From NCBI RefSeq assembly GCF_001666835.1, contig NZ_LZJF01000174.1:1-64000 (forward strand): 64,000 nt of DNA, written 5' to 3'. Shown one piece after another: positions 35,397-44,162 of the stretch; the stretch's first letter is position 1; each line of letters opens with the position of its first letter. Position numbers and translations under genes: made by a program. This DNA is from Mycobacterium sp. E3251 (lineage in GTDB: Bacteria > Actinomycetota > Actinomycetes > Mycobacteriales > Mycobacteriaceae). The notes beneath the pieces were generated by a model. It did not search any database and was not told the origin of the DNA. It was given only the letters and a program-made list of their open reading frames with translations.

Positions 35397-36479
35397 GTGC
35401 GCAGAGTCATTCAATTCTCCACCGGCAATGTGGGCCGCCATTCGTTGCGGGCCATCATCGGCAGACCAGATCTCGAACTGGTCGGTGTGCACGCCGCCGG
35501 CGCCGAAAAGATCGGCCAGGACGCGGCGCGGCTGTGCGGACTGGACCAACCGACCGGCATCATCGCCACCGACGACATCGACGCGCTGGTGGCCCTCGGC
35601 GCCGACTGCGTGGTTTACACATCCCAAGGCGAAACCCGACCGATGGAAGCCATCGAACAGATGGCCAAGTTCCTTGCTGCGGGCACCAACGTGGTCGGCA
35701 CGTCGATGGTCTGGCTGGTCACACCCCGCCATGCCGACGACTGGCTGCGGGAGCCCTTGGTGCGTGCCTGTGCTGCCGGTAACACCTCGCTGTACGTGAA
35801 CGGCATCGACCCCGGCTTCTCCGGCGATACGCTGGTGCACTCAGCGGCCAGCCTGACCACCCGGGTCGATTCGATCACCGTGCAGGAGATCTTCGACTAT
35901 GGGAACTACGATGACGCCGAGTTCACCGGAGCAGCAATGGGTTTCGGAACAACGGCGGACGACGATTCGCCGATGATGTTTCTGCCCGGGGTGATCGTGT
36001 CGATGTGGGGCGGTCAGGTCCGCAGCCTGGCCGACAACCTGGACATCAAACTCGACGACGTGCGTCAGCGCGTCGAACCTTGGTACACGCCAGAACGAAT
36101 CGACTGCACAATGATGACGGTCGAGCCAGGACAGATGGCCGCGGTGCGCTTCGCCACCGAGGGGGTGCGTGACGGCAAGCCGGTGATCACCCTCGAACAC
36201 GTGACCAGACTTACCTCGGCCGCAGCGCCCGACTGGGAGTTTCCGCCCGACGGGCATACCGGCGTCCACCGTGTGGTCGTGGAGGGCGAACCGCGGGTGG
36301 AGATCAACACCCACGTTTCGCACCCTCTCTTGGATTCCACTGATGCCGGCTGTATCTCGACGGCGGGCCGGGCCGTGAATGCGATCGACTGGGTGTGCCG
36401 CGCGCCGCATGGGCTCATCGGTGTGGAGGACATCCCGCTGTCCGCGACGATGCGTGGCCTGATGTGGAACGAGCGATAG
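35397..36479 (+). CDS. DapB-fold NAD(P)H-dependent oxidoreductase
   Basis: A 360-residue protein with a GTG start at 35397. The start VIQFSTGNVGRHSLRAII is the nucleotide motif of the dihydrodipicolinate-reductase-like group; mycobacteria carry several copies annotated as amine-dehydrogenase-like or hypothetical proteins. The N-terminal 150 residues form the Rossmann domain with the VGTSMVW strand. The C-terminal half has GIDPGFSGD and QEIFDYGNYD. The substrate is unknown; genomic copies often sit with P450s and SDRs in lipid or terpenoid regions, as here. The gene is convergent with TetR 3, three bases between stops. Confidence 0.82.
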   Translation: MRRVIQFSTGNVGRHSLRAIIGRPDLELVGVHAAGAEKIGQDAARLCGLDQPTGIIATDDIDALVALGADCVVYTSQGETRPMEAIEQMAKFLAAGTNVVGTSMVWLVTPRHADDWLREPLVRACAAGNTSLYVNGIDPGFSGDTLVHSAASLTTRVDSITVQEIFDYGNYDDAEFTGAAMGFGTTADDDSPMMFLPGVIVSMWGGQVRSLADNLDIKLDDVRQRVEPWYTPERIDCTMMTVEPGQMAAVRFATEGVRDGKPVITLEHVTRLTSAAAPDWEFPPDGHTGVHRVVVEGEPRVEINTHVSHPLLDSTDAGCISTAGRAVNAIDWVCRAPHGLIGVEDIPLSATMRGLMWNER

Positions 36480-36482
36480 GGC

Positions 36483-37112
36483 TTACAGCGGCCAGCTGCT
36501 CGGCCCAATCTCGTAACGCAGCGCAGCGGCCGGCGGCAAGTGCTGTCGTTGGTTGACCGCAATCGCATCGACGACTAGTGCGACATAGCGTCGCCAGCCG
36601 TCACTGCCCGCATCCATCGTTGACAGCACGCTGAAGAGCATCGCGATCAGGCGGGGTAGGTCGTCGGCGACCAGGTCGGCGCGGATGGTGCCGACCCGCT
36701 GACCTTCTCGGGCAAGCTCGCCGAGCGCCTCGTTAAGCGAAACCGAGATGTCTGAAGTGAGCGCCCCGGCCCGGCGCGCGGCAGTCAGCAGGTTGTGTTC
36801 GCGGGCCCCCAATGAAATAGCCGCGTCGATCAGCTGAGTGAGACCACGCAGTGGATCCTTCGCGTGGCGGGCGGCGTCGATCACCGGGGTGAGGTCCTCA
36901 GCGATGCTTTGATCCAGGGCTGCCCGGACCAGGTCGGCCTTCGCGGGGAACCTGCGGTACAGGGTTCGCTCACCCACTCCCGCCCGGCGCGCGACCGCTT
37001 CCACCGGGGCATCGGGCCCCAACTCGCCATAGACCTCGCGCGCCGCGCGCAGGATGCGCTCGACGTTGCGTGCCGCGTCCGCCCGCAACGGCCGGTCTTC
37101 AATCGCGGTCAT
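36483..37112 (-). CDS. TetR-family transcriptional regulator 3
   Basis: A 209-residue regulator. The helix-turn-helix is ILRAAREVYGELGPDAPVEAVARRAGVGERTLYRRFPAKADLVRAAL (residues 20-66). The C-terminal domain is of the TetR_C group with TAARRAGALTSDIS. ATG 37112 is the only good start. It is divergent from the second P450 (37205); the 92-base gap contains the repeated AACTGACA elements described separately, the probable binding sites. The expected target is the P450 - SDR pair. Confidence 0.9.
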   Translation of the reverse strand: MTAIEDRPLRADAARNVERILRAAREVYGELGPDAPVEAVARRAGVGERTLYRRFPAKADLVRAALDQSIAEDLTPVIDAARHAKDPLRGLTQLIDAAISLGAREHNLLTAARRAGALTSDISVSLNEALGELAREGQRVGTIRADLVADDLPRLIAMLFSVLSTMDAGSDGWRRYVALVVDAIAVNQRQHLPPAAALRYEIGPSSWPL

Positions 37113-37123
37113 GGTGACAGCCT

Positions 37124-37187
37124 AACTGACAGTTGACTGCCAACAAGCGGAGCTTTACGCTCTACAACTGGCAGACAACTGACACTT
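37124..37187. promoter_or_regulatory. Repeated operator elements between TetR 3 and P450
   Basis: AACTGACAGTT (37124-37134) and AACTGACACTT (37177-37187) are 53 bases apart in direct orientation. In addition CAGTTGACTGCCA (37130-37142) is matched at 12 of 13 positions by the reverse complement of 37169-37181. Such nested repeats in a short divergent promoter fit TetR binding that controls both genes. Confidence 0.6.
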
Positions 37188-37204
37188 AACGGGAAACGCG
37201 GGTT

Positions 37205-38437
37205 ATGTCAACAGCTTCCAGATCCTCCGGATCCGCAGGCGCCTGCCCTGACGCCGAACTCCCGGTGCTACCGGTGCCCCGGCCTGGACACTGCCCGCTC
37301 GCGCCGCCACCCGAGTTCGCGGACTGGCGCGAACAACCCGGGCTGCGACGCGCGATGTTCCAGGGCAATCCGGTCTGGGTGGTCAGCCGCTACCGGGATA
37401 TCAGGGCGGCGCTGGTCGATCCGCGCTTGTCCGCGAAGACCATCCCGGACTCCATCATGCCGGCGGACGCCGACAACAACGTCCCGGTGATGTTCGCTCG
37501 GACCGACGATCCCGAGCACCACCGGATCCGGCGAATGATGACCAGCAACTTCACTTTCCGGCGGTGCGAATCGATGCGACCGCACATCCAGGAAATGGTC
37601 GACCACTATCTCGGCCAGATGATCGCCAACGGTGCGCCGGCCGATCTGGTGCGCGAATTCGCCTTGCCGGTGCCGTCAATGGTGATCGCACTGTTGCTGG
37701 GAGTGCCACCCGAAGACCTCGAACTCTTCCAGCACAACACCACGACCGGCCTCGACCAGAAGTCCTCCGACGCGGACAAGGGCCAGGCGTTCGGGGCCAT
37801 GTACGCCTATATCGAGGAGCTGGTGGAACGCAAAGAGCGCGAACCCGGCGACGACCTGATCAGCCGCCTGGTCACCGAATACGTGGCGACGGGCCAACTC
37901 GACCGTGCCACCACGGCCATGAACGCTGTGATCATGATGCAGGCGGGCCACGAAACCACCGCCAATATGATCTCCTTGGGAACGGTTGCGCTACTGGAAC
38001 ATCCGGATGTATTCGAGCGACTCGGACAAACCGACGACCCTGCCGTCATCGCGAATATCGTCGAAGAACTGATGCGCTACCTCACCATCGTGCACAGCCA
38101 GGTCGATCGCGTGGCGACTGAAGATCTGATGATCGGCGGTGAGCTGATTCGCGAGGGGGAGTTCGTCATGATGAGCCTGCTCGCGGGGAACTGGGACGCC
38201 GAATTCGTCGACAATCCCGAATCCTTCGACGCCGACCGAAACACCCGCGGACACTTGGGCTTCGGGTACGGCGTGCATCAATGCATCGGAGCGAACCTGG
38301 CGCGCGTCGAGATGCAGGTCGCGTTCGCCACGCTGGCGCGCCGACTGCCCGGGCTGAAGCTGGCGGTGCCGCCGGAGAAACTGAGATTCAAAGAGGCCCA
38401 CATCTACGGCATGAAAGAGCTTCCGGTCACCTGGTGA
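37205..38437 (+). CDS. Cytochrome P450 (second of two in the island)
   Basis: A 410-residue P450 with bacterial class-I features, resembling the CYP105 group: N-terminal PVPRPGHCPLAPPPEF, FTFRRCESMRPHI, I-helix MMQAGHETTANMI, K-helix EELMRY, and the haem loop FGYGVHQCIGANLAR with the Cys ligand. It needs ferredoxin and a reductase from elsewhere, as none is encoded nearby. ATG 37205 has no strong ribosome-binding site. The stop codon overlaps a possible GTG start of the following SDR (GTGA), so the two are probably one transcript controlled by TetR 3. Confidence 0.94.
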   Translation: MSTASRSSGSAGACPDAELPVLPVPRPGHCPLAPPPEFADWREQPGLRRAMFQGNPVWVVSRYRDIRAALVDPRLSAKTIPDSIMPADADNNVPVMFARTDDPEHHRIRRMMTSNFTFRRCESMRPHIQEMVDHYLGQMIANGAPADLVREFALPVPSMVIALLLGVPPEDLELFQHNTTTGLDQKSSDADKGQAFGAMYAYIEELVERKEREPGDDLISRLVTEYVATGQLDRATTAMNAVIMMQAGHETTANMISLGTVALLEHPDVFERLGQTDDPAVIANIVEELMRYLTIVHSQVDRVATEDLMIGGELIREGEFVMMSLLAGNWDAEFVDNPESFDADRNTRGHLGFGYGVHQCIGANLARVEMQVAFATLARRLPGLKLAVPPEKLRFKEAHIYGMKELPVTW

Positions 38438-38445
38438 GGGCCGCC

Positions 38446-39393
38446 ATGCGATTCGACGATCAGGTAGCCGTAATCACCGGTGCCGGCGGCGGATTGGGCA
38501 GACAGTACGCGCTGCTGCTGGCCTCTCGTGGCGCGCGCATTGTGGTCAACGACGTCGGCGGCTCGGTGACCGGGAACGGCTCCGACGCCGCAGTGGCGAA
38601 CGTGGTCGTCGACGAGATCCGCCGGCAGGGCGGCGAGGCCGTCGCCGACGACCACAGCGTTACGAGTCACGAAGGTGCGGAGGCGATCATCGACACGGCC
38701 CTACGCGCCTGGAGCCGCGTGGACATCCTGATCAACAACGCGGGCATCGTCGGCGACGCGCCGTTCGAGGACATGACCGCCGATCGCCTCGCGCCCCTGG
38801 TCGATGTGCACCTGAACGGTGCCTTTTACGTAACCCGGCCTGCGTGGCGGGCCATGCGGGAGCGGCGCTACGGCCGCATCCTCAACACCTGCTCGGCCGC
38901 CGGAATCCTTGGCGCCGAGCGCATGAGCAACTACGGCGCGGCGAAAGCCGGGCTGGTCGGCCTCACCCGGGTGCTGGCCGCCGAGGGTGCCGCGCACGGC
39001 ATCAAGGTCAACGCCATTGCGCCGATCGCCTACACCCGGATGCTGACGCACTCGCTGGACGGCGCCGGCCCGCAGGATGACCCGGCGGCGCGGGCGGTAT
39101 TGGATGACCTTGTGGCCCAATACCTTCAGCGGCTGGACCCGGCGCAGGTCGCGCCGGTGGCGGCCTTCCTGACGCACCGGGAATGCCCGGTCTCCGGCGA
39201 GATCTACACGGTCGGCGCCGGACATGTCGCCCGCTTCTTCATCGGCCGGACTAAAGGTTTCTATGATCCCGGGCTGTCGATCGAGGATGTGCGCGACCAT
39301 CTCGATGAGATCCGCGACGAAGCCGGCTACACGGTTCCCCGTGGGCCCGCCGACGAGATGACCGAGCTCTTTGCAACCATCATGAACAGCTGA
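38446..39393 (+). CDS. SDR, (3R)-hydroxyacyl-CoA dehydrogenase-like (MFE-2/HSD17B4 type)
   Basis: A 315-residue SDR with the long pattern of the dehydrogenase domain of multifunctional enzyme 2: ITGAGGGLGRQYALLLASRGA, then NDVGGSVTGNGSDAA and the VVDEIRRQGGEAVADDHSV segment. Catalytic residues are Ser in NTCSAAG and Tyr/Lys in NYGAAKAG. The C-terminal extension (FFIGRTKGFYDP to the end) is typical of this type. It would oxidise 3-hydroxyacyl-CoA of a branched or steroid side chain, by inference. ATG 38446 follows GAGGG; GTG 38434 is an alternative. The last 14 bases overlap lppI, which is read in the other direction. Confidence 0.9.
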   Translation: MRFDDQVAVITGAGGGLGRQYALLLASRGARIVVNDVGGSVTGNGSDAAVANVVVDEIRRQGGEAVADDHSVTSHEGAEAIIDTALRAWSRVDILINNAGIVGDAPFEDMTADRLAPLVDVHLNGAFYVTRPAWRAMRERRYGRILNTCSAAGILGAERMSNYGAAKAGLVGLTRVLAAEGAAHGIKVNAIAPIAYTRMLTHSLDGAGPQDDPAARAVLDDLVAQYLQRLDPAQVAPVAAFLTHRECPVSGEIYTVGAGHVARFFIGRTKGFYDPGLSIEDVRDHLDEIRDEAGYTVPRGPADEMTELFATIMNS

Positions 39394-40051
39394 ACGCCGC
39401 GCCGACGCCGTCTGGTGCCGGCGCCGGCTTCAGGCAGCCGTACGCCTCGATGCCGGCGGGGCTCAATCGGGCGGCCGACTGACGGGCGTAGTTCACGCAA
39501 TACAGCCCGGTTTGATCGGCGCGGCAACGATAGTCACCGAATGACAGCGAGTCACCGTTCGCCAGCTCGGAACCGTTGCCGTTGATGAACGGACCGGGAT
39601 CGGCGCGCGACGCGCCCACCTGCAGGCTCGTCCCGTCGAAGGTCACCCAGCCGCCCTGCCAGTTGCCGTACGACGTCGGGGGAGCGGGTGGTGGGTTGGT
39701 CAGGCTCACCATGCAGACCATTGCGCCGCCGGTGTGCTTGGAGTCGGTCATGCACGGAACTTTGCCGGCCGCCGCGGTGAAGGCGATGTCGTCGCCGAGT
39801 GGCGTGGTCGCACCGTCGCGAATCGCGTCGTGATAGCGACCCGGATCCGCGGGGCGGCCCGCCTCGATCCAGGCGATGACGTCGGAGATCGGGGCGCCGG
39901 GAGCGGGCGCGGCGTTCGGGGCCGGTGGTTTGCCTCCCGATGGTGTGGTGGCAGCGGTCGTGGAGGCATGAGTTTGCTGGGACTGGCCGCCGACGGTATG
40001 GGAGCACCCGGCGACCAGTAACGACGCTGCCAACAGCGCGGCGATCCGCAT
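39380..40051 (-). CDS. lppI: Probable lipoprotein LppI
   Basis: A 223-residue lipoprotein. The signal peptide MRIAALLAASLLVAGC has a clear lipobox (LVAGC, Cys16 lipidated). A Thr/Pro/Ala-rich linker is followed by a domain with four or more Cys (KVPCMTDS, AMVCMVS, YRCRADQTGLYCVNY, YGCLKP), likely disulphide-bonded outside the membrane. It corresponds to Rv2046 (lppI). It is divergent from lipT, as in M. tuberculosis (80-base gap), but its 3' side, which there faces Rv2047c, here faces the island. The function is unknown. Confidence 0.88.
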   Translation of the reverse strand: MRIAALLAASLLVAGCSHTVGGQSQQTHASTTAATTPSGGKPPAPNAAPAPGAPISDVIAWIEAGRPADPGRYHDAIRDGATTPLGDDIAFTAAAGKVPCMTDSKHTGGAMVCMVSLTNPPPAPPTSYGNWQGGWVTFDGTSLQVGASRADPGPFINGNGSELANGDSLSFGDYRCRADQTGLYCVNYARQSAARLSPAGIEAYGCLKPAPAPDGVGAAFSCS

Positions 40052-40130
40052 CCAGTCAGGCTAACCGCCGTGCGGTCTTAATAAGGCGCTGCGCGCGCGT
40101 TACGCCCGCCATGTCGGCTAACGTCGGGTT

Positions 40131-41636
40131 ATGCATCAGCGCACCGTCCGCGCACGCACGACCATCGGCACCGTGGAAGGTTTCACCCGCGACGGCGTCC
40201 ACCGCTGGCGATCCATCCCGTACGCCCGGCCGCCGGTCGGGCCGCTGCGATTGCGGGCGCCCCGGCCGGCGCAACCCTGGTCGGGGGTGCGACACTGCCA
40301 CGGCTTCGCCAACTGCGCGCCGCAGCAGCGCCGCTACACAATGCTCGGGGTCGGCCGCTACCAGCCGATGGGGGAGGACTGCCTCACCCTCAACGTCGTC
40401 GCCCCCGAGGCCGCCGCCGAAGAGCCGTTGCCCGTCATGGTCTTCATTCACGGCGGCGGTTACATCCTGGGCAGCTCGGCCACACCGCTCTACGACGGCG
40501 CGGCGCTGGCACGCCGCGGTTGCGTATACGTCTCGGTGAACTACCGACTGGGTGCGCTGGGATGCCTGGACCTGTCGTCGCTTTCGACGCCGGACATCGC
40601 CATCGACAGCAACTTGTTCCTGCGCGACCTGGTGATGGCTTTGCGCTGGGTGAAAGACAACATCTCCGCGTTCGGCGGCGACCCCGACAACGTCACGATC
40701 TTCGGGGAGAGCGCGGGCGCGCACATCACCGCCACCTTGTTGGCGGTGCCGGCCGCCGAAGGGCTGTTCGCGCGGGCCATTTCGGAAAGTCCGGCCGCCG
40801 GCATGGTCCGCTCGCGAGAGACCGCCGCGGAATTCGCGACGCGCTTCGCCGCGCTGCTGGGCGCGCGCCCGCAGGACGCCGCCGAAGTGCTGATGCAGGC
40901 GTCAGCGGCGCAACTGGTGGACGCCCAGCACCGGCTGATCGACCACGGCATGGAGGATAGGCTGGGCGCCTTTCCGATCGGCCCGGTCGCCGGCGACGAC
41001 GTCGTGCCCATCGATCCGGTCGAGGCGATGCGCGGAGGGCACGCGCACCGGGTGCCGCTCATCGTGGGCACCAACGCCGAAGAAGGGCGCCTGTTCACCC
41101 GGTTCCTCAAAATGCTGCCGACCAATCAAACGATGATCGAAGAACTGCTGGCCGACACGGAACCGGCTGCGCGCGAACGTATTACGTCCGCATACCCGGA
41201 TTACCCCGCGCCGTCGGCGTGCATCCAGCTCGGCGGCGACTTCGCGTTCGGTTCGGCGGCCTGGCAGATCGCGGAGGCCCACAGCGCGCACGCGCCCACC
41301 TATCTCTACCGGTACGACTACGCCCCCCGCACGCTGCGCTGGTCGGGCTTGGGTGCCACCCATGCCACCGAGTTGCTGGCCGTCTTCGACGTCTATCGCA
41401 CCCGATTCGGCGCGCTGTTGACCGCCGCGGCCGATCGACGCGCTGCGCTGCGGGTCAGTAATCAGGTGCAGCGTCGGTGGCGATCCTTCAGCCGCCACGG
41501 CGCCCCGGGCGACGACTGGCCCACCTATACGACCGCCGACCGCGCCGTCATGGTCTTCGACCGCAAGAGCCGCGTCGAGTTCGATCCACATCCGCACCGC
41601 CGGATTGCCTGGGATGGCTTCTCCCTGGCGCAGTGA
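40131..41636 (+). CDS. lipT: Carboxylesterase type B (LipT-like)
   Basis: A 501-residue esterase of the type-B carboxylesterase family. The oxyanion hole is FIHGGGYILGS, the nucleophile is Ser194 in FGESAGAH, the acid is in GTNAEEGRL (about 317-318) and the His is His411 in GATHATELL. No signal peptide is visible. It corresponds to Rv2045c (lipT), beside lppI as in M. tuberculosis. It would hydrolyse short-to-medium acyl esters; natural substrate unknown. The next gene starts 18 bases later, so they may be co-transcribed. Confidence 0.93.
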   Translation: MHQRTVRARTTIGTVEGFTRDGVHRWRSIPYARPPVGPLRLRAPRPAQPWSGVRHCHGFANCAPQQRRYTMLGVGRYQPMGEDCLTLNVVAPEAAAEEPLPVMVFIHGGGYILGSSATPLYDGAALARRGCVYVSVNYRLGALGCLDLSSLSTPDIAIDSNLFLRDLVMALRWVKDNISAFGGDPDNVTIFGESAGAHITATLLAVPAAEGLFARAISESPAAGMVRSRETAAEFATRFAALLGARPQDAAEVLMQASAAQLVDAQHRLIDHGMEDRLGAFPIGPVAGDDVVPIDPVEAMRGGHAHRVPLIVGTNAEEGRLFTRFLKMLPTNQTMIEELLADTEPAARERITSAYPDYPAPSACIQLGGDFAFGSAAWQIAEAHSAHAPTYLYRYDYAPRTLRWSGLGATHATELLAVFDVYRTRFGALLTAAADRRAALRVSNQVQRRWRSFSRHGAPGDDWPTYTTADRAVMVFDRKSRVEFDPHPHRRIAWDGFSLAQ

Positions 41637-41654
41637 CCTGGCACGCTGACCCTC

Positions 41655-43667
41655 ATGCATGCCGACACCGCAGAAGTCATCGAACGACCCGGCGACCTCA
41701 CCGCCGCATGGCTGGAATCGGCGATCGGCGGCGGACCCATCGCCGATTTCTCCGTCGAGCGCATCGGCACCGGGCAGATGAGCGAGTGCTACCGCATCCG
41801 GCTCAGCTACGCCGAGGCCGCGGCGCCTCCCGGCAGGCCCGAGTCGGTGGTCCTCAAGGTGGCGGCCACCGACCCCGTGAGCCGGCAAACCGGGCTTGCC
41901 CTTGGTCTCTACGAGCGGGAGGTGCGCTTCTACGGCGACATCGCGCCACGCCTGGGCGGGCCGATAGCGCCCTGCTACCACGCCGCCGTCGATACCTCGA
42001 CGGGCGCGTTCGACCTGTTGCTGGGTGATGCCGGGCCGGCCGTCGTCGGGGACGAAATCGCCGGTGCGACAGCCGAACAGGCGCGCCTCTGTGTCGTCGA
42101 GCTGGGGCGGCTGCACGGGCCGCTGCTCGGCGACGCCGCGTTGGCCGAAGCCCCGTGGCTGAACCGCGAATCACCGCTCAACCAGGCGATGATCGCCCCG
42201 CTGTATGCCGGGTTCATCGACCGCTACGGTGACCAGATTGCGCCAGAACACCGCATGGTGTGCGAACGCCTGGTCGCGTCCTTTGACGGCTACCTGGCCG
42301 CCGAGTCGGCGCCGGACCGGATCCGTGGGCTGATGCACGGCGACTACCGCCTGGACAACCTGTTGTTCGGCACCGCCGGGGCCGACCGCCCGCTGACGGT
42401 CGTCGATTGGCAGACGGTTTCCTGGGGGCCGGCCATGACCGACCTGTCGTACTTCCTCGGCTGCGCGCTGCCGACCCCAGATCGCCGGGAGCAGTACGAC
42501 GCGTTGTTGCGGGCCTACCACGAGGCGCTGGGGCCTACGGCGCCCCTCACGCTCACCGACGTCGCCGAAGGTGTTCGCAGGCAAAGCTTTTTCGGTGTGA
42601 TGATGGCGATCGTCTCCTCGATGCTGGTGGAACGCACCGAGCGCGGCGACCGGATGTTCATGACGATGCTGCAACGGCACGGTGATCACGTGCTCGACAC
42701 CGACGCGCTGGCGACGCTGCCCGCCGCGCAGACGCCCGAACCCCTGCGGCCCACGGAGGAGGACGAAGGCGGGCACGCGCCGACTGCCGAACCGCTGTGG
42801 AGTGAGAGCTGGTACGCCGACTTCGCCGATGTGGCACAGGGATTGGGCGGCTGGTTCCGCCTCGGCCTGATCGCCAACGAGCAGAAGGCGTGGGTGCACG
42901 CGCTGCTGTGCGGCCCCGACATGCCCACCGTGGCCGTCGACGCGCAAGTACCGCTGCCGGCGGATCCGTGGGACGTGCGCAGCGATTCCTTCGAGCTCGG
43001 CCACTGTGCGACCACACCGTTGCAGACGTACCGCGTCGACCTGCACGCGCGCGCTCAGGCTTACCGCGATCCGTCGGCGTTGTTGCGCGGGGAGCCCGGC
43101 GCCCCCGTCGAGATGACGATGAGCTTGGTGTGGACCACCGACGGGGTCCCGTACAAGTACCGGTTGACGACGCGTTACGAGATCCCGTGCCGGGTCTCGG
43201 GCACGGTCACCATCGATGACGCCGGGTACCGCGTCGAGTCGGTCCCCGGCCAGCGCGATCACTCGTGGGGGGTGCGCGACTGGTGGAGCATGGACTGGAC
43301 TTGGAGCGCGTTGCATCTGGACGACGGGACCCATCTGCACGGCGTCAACATCCGCATTCCCGGTGCCCCGGCCTTCAGCATCGGCTACTCCCAGGACGCG
43401 CAGGGATCCGTCACCGAGCTGGAAACGGTGGATTCCCGAGAGTCCTTCGGCGCCAACGGGTTACCCCTGGGCGCCACCTTGGCGCTCGAACCCGGCGAGG
43501 TCACCGCGGACGTCGAGGTGCGCGGCCAGGCGCCGGTACGTCTGACCGCCGCGGACGGGCGGGTCAGCCAGTTCCCGAGGGTCTGGGCGACCGTCCGGAC
43601 GGCCGACGGACGCAACGGCGTCGGCTGGCTGGAATGGAACCGCAACCTCGCCGAACGGTCCGAGTGA
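41655..43667 (+). CDS. Phosphotransferase (APH)-fold protein fused to a DUF7064/AttH-like domain
   Basis: A 670-residue fusion. Residues 1-350 form an aminoglycoside-phosphotransferase/choline-kinase fold with the Brenner-type motif HGDYRLDNLL (His228, Asp230, Asn235) and VVDWQTVSWGP in place of the metal-binding DFG. Residues about 375-670 form a beta-rich domain (WFRLGLIANEQKAWVHALLCGP, QRDHSWGVRDWW) of the hydroxyneurosporene-synthase/AttH-like kind. In other actinobacteria both halves occur as separate or fused proteins linked to lipid metabolism. The function is unknown; a small-molecule kinase acting on a lipid or alcohol is possible. The stop overlaps the gluconokinase start (GTGA). 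Confidence 0.8.
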   Translation: MHADTAEVIERPGDLTAAWLESAIGGGPIADFSVERIGTGQMSECYRIRLSYAEAAAPPGRPESVVLKVAATDPVSRQTGLALGLYEREVRFYGDIAPRLGGPIAPCYHAAVDTSTGAFDLLLGDAGPAVVGDEIAGATAEQARLCVVELGRLHGPLLGDAALAEAPWLNRESPLNQAMIAPLYAGFIDRYGDQIAPEHRMVCERLVASFDGYLAAESAPDRIRGLMHGDYRLDNLLFGTAGADRPLTVVDWQTVSWGPAMTDLSYFLGCALPTPDRREQYDALLRAYHEALGPTAPLTLTDVAEGVRRQSFFGVMMAIVSSMLVERTERGDRMFMTMLQRHGDHVLDTDALATLPAAQTPEPLRPTEEDEGGHAPTAEPLWSESWYADFADVAQGLGGWFRLGLIANEQKAWVHALLCGPDMPTVAVDAQVPLPADPWDVRSDSFELGHCATTPLQTYRVDLHARAQAYRDPSALLRGEPGAPVEMTMSLVWTTDGVPYKYRLTTRYEIPCRVSGTVTIDDAGYRVESVPGQRDHSWGVRDWWSMDWTWSALHLDDGTHLHGVNIRIPGAPAFSIGYSQDAQGSVTELETVDSRESFGANGLPLGATLALEPGEVTADVEVRGQAPVRLTAADGRVSQFPRVWATVRTADGRNGVGWLEWNRNLAERSE

Positions 43668-44158
43668 GCGGACGGACTCCCGTCGTGGTGATGGGTGTTT
43701 CGGGATCGGGGAAATCGACCGTGGGGATGGCGCTCGCGCGACGCTTGCGGGTCCCCTTCGTCGATGCCGACACCCTGCACCCGCCGGCCAACATCGCCAA
43801 GATGGCGTCCGGTGAACCGCTGGACGACGACGACCGCTACCCCTGGCTGGAAACGGTTGGGCAGTGGTTGGCCGGCCACCGCGAGGGAGGCGTGGTGAGT
43901 TGTTCGGCGCTCAAGCGCAAATACCGCGACCAGTTGCGCGCGCACTGCCCGCAGGTCGAATTCCTGCATCTCGCCGGTTCACCGGCACTCATCCGCGCCC
44001 GACTGGCCGCCAGGACGGCTCATTTCATGCCGGCCGCGCTGCTGCGCTCCCAATTCGACGCGCTGGAGCCGCTGGGCCCCGGCGAGGCCGGCGCGACGGT
44101 TGATGTCGGCCAGGGCGTCGATGCGATCGTCGACACCTATCTGCGCGGCGACGCGTGA
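43664..44158 (+). CDS. gntK: Gluconokinase
   Basis: A 164-residue P-loop kinase of the GntK family, which phosphorylates gluconate to 6-phosphogluconate for the pentose phosphate pathway. Motifs are Walker A VMGVSGSGKST, DADTLHPPANIAKMASGEPLDDDDRYPWL (substrate region), VVSCSALKRKYRDQLR and the LID segment HFMPAALLRSQFDALE. The GTG start at 43664 overlaps the stop of the previous gene. Length and motifs are normal. Confidence 0.92.
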   Translation: MSGRTPVVVMGVSGSGKSTVGMALARRLRVPFVDADTLHPPANIAKMASGEPLDDDDRYPWLETVGQWLAGHREGGVVSCSALKRKYRDQLRAHCPQVEFLHLAGSPALIRARLAARTAHFMPAALLRSQFDALEPLGPGEAGATVDVGQGVDAIVDTYLRGDA

Positions 44159-44162
44159 GCCC

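Noticed and set aside
25397..39393. Island as a recent mobile element
   Set aside because: No integrase, transposase, tRNA or flanking direct repeat was seen, and composition is normal, so only an accessory region is claimed.
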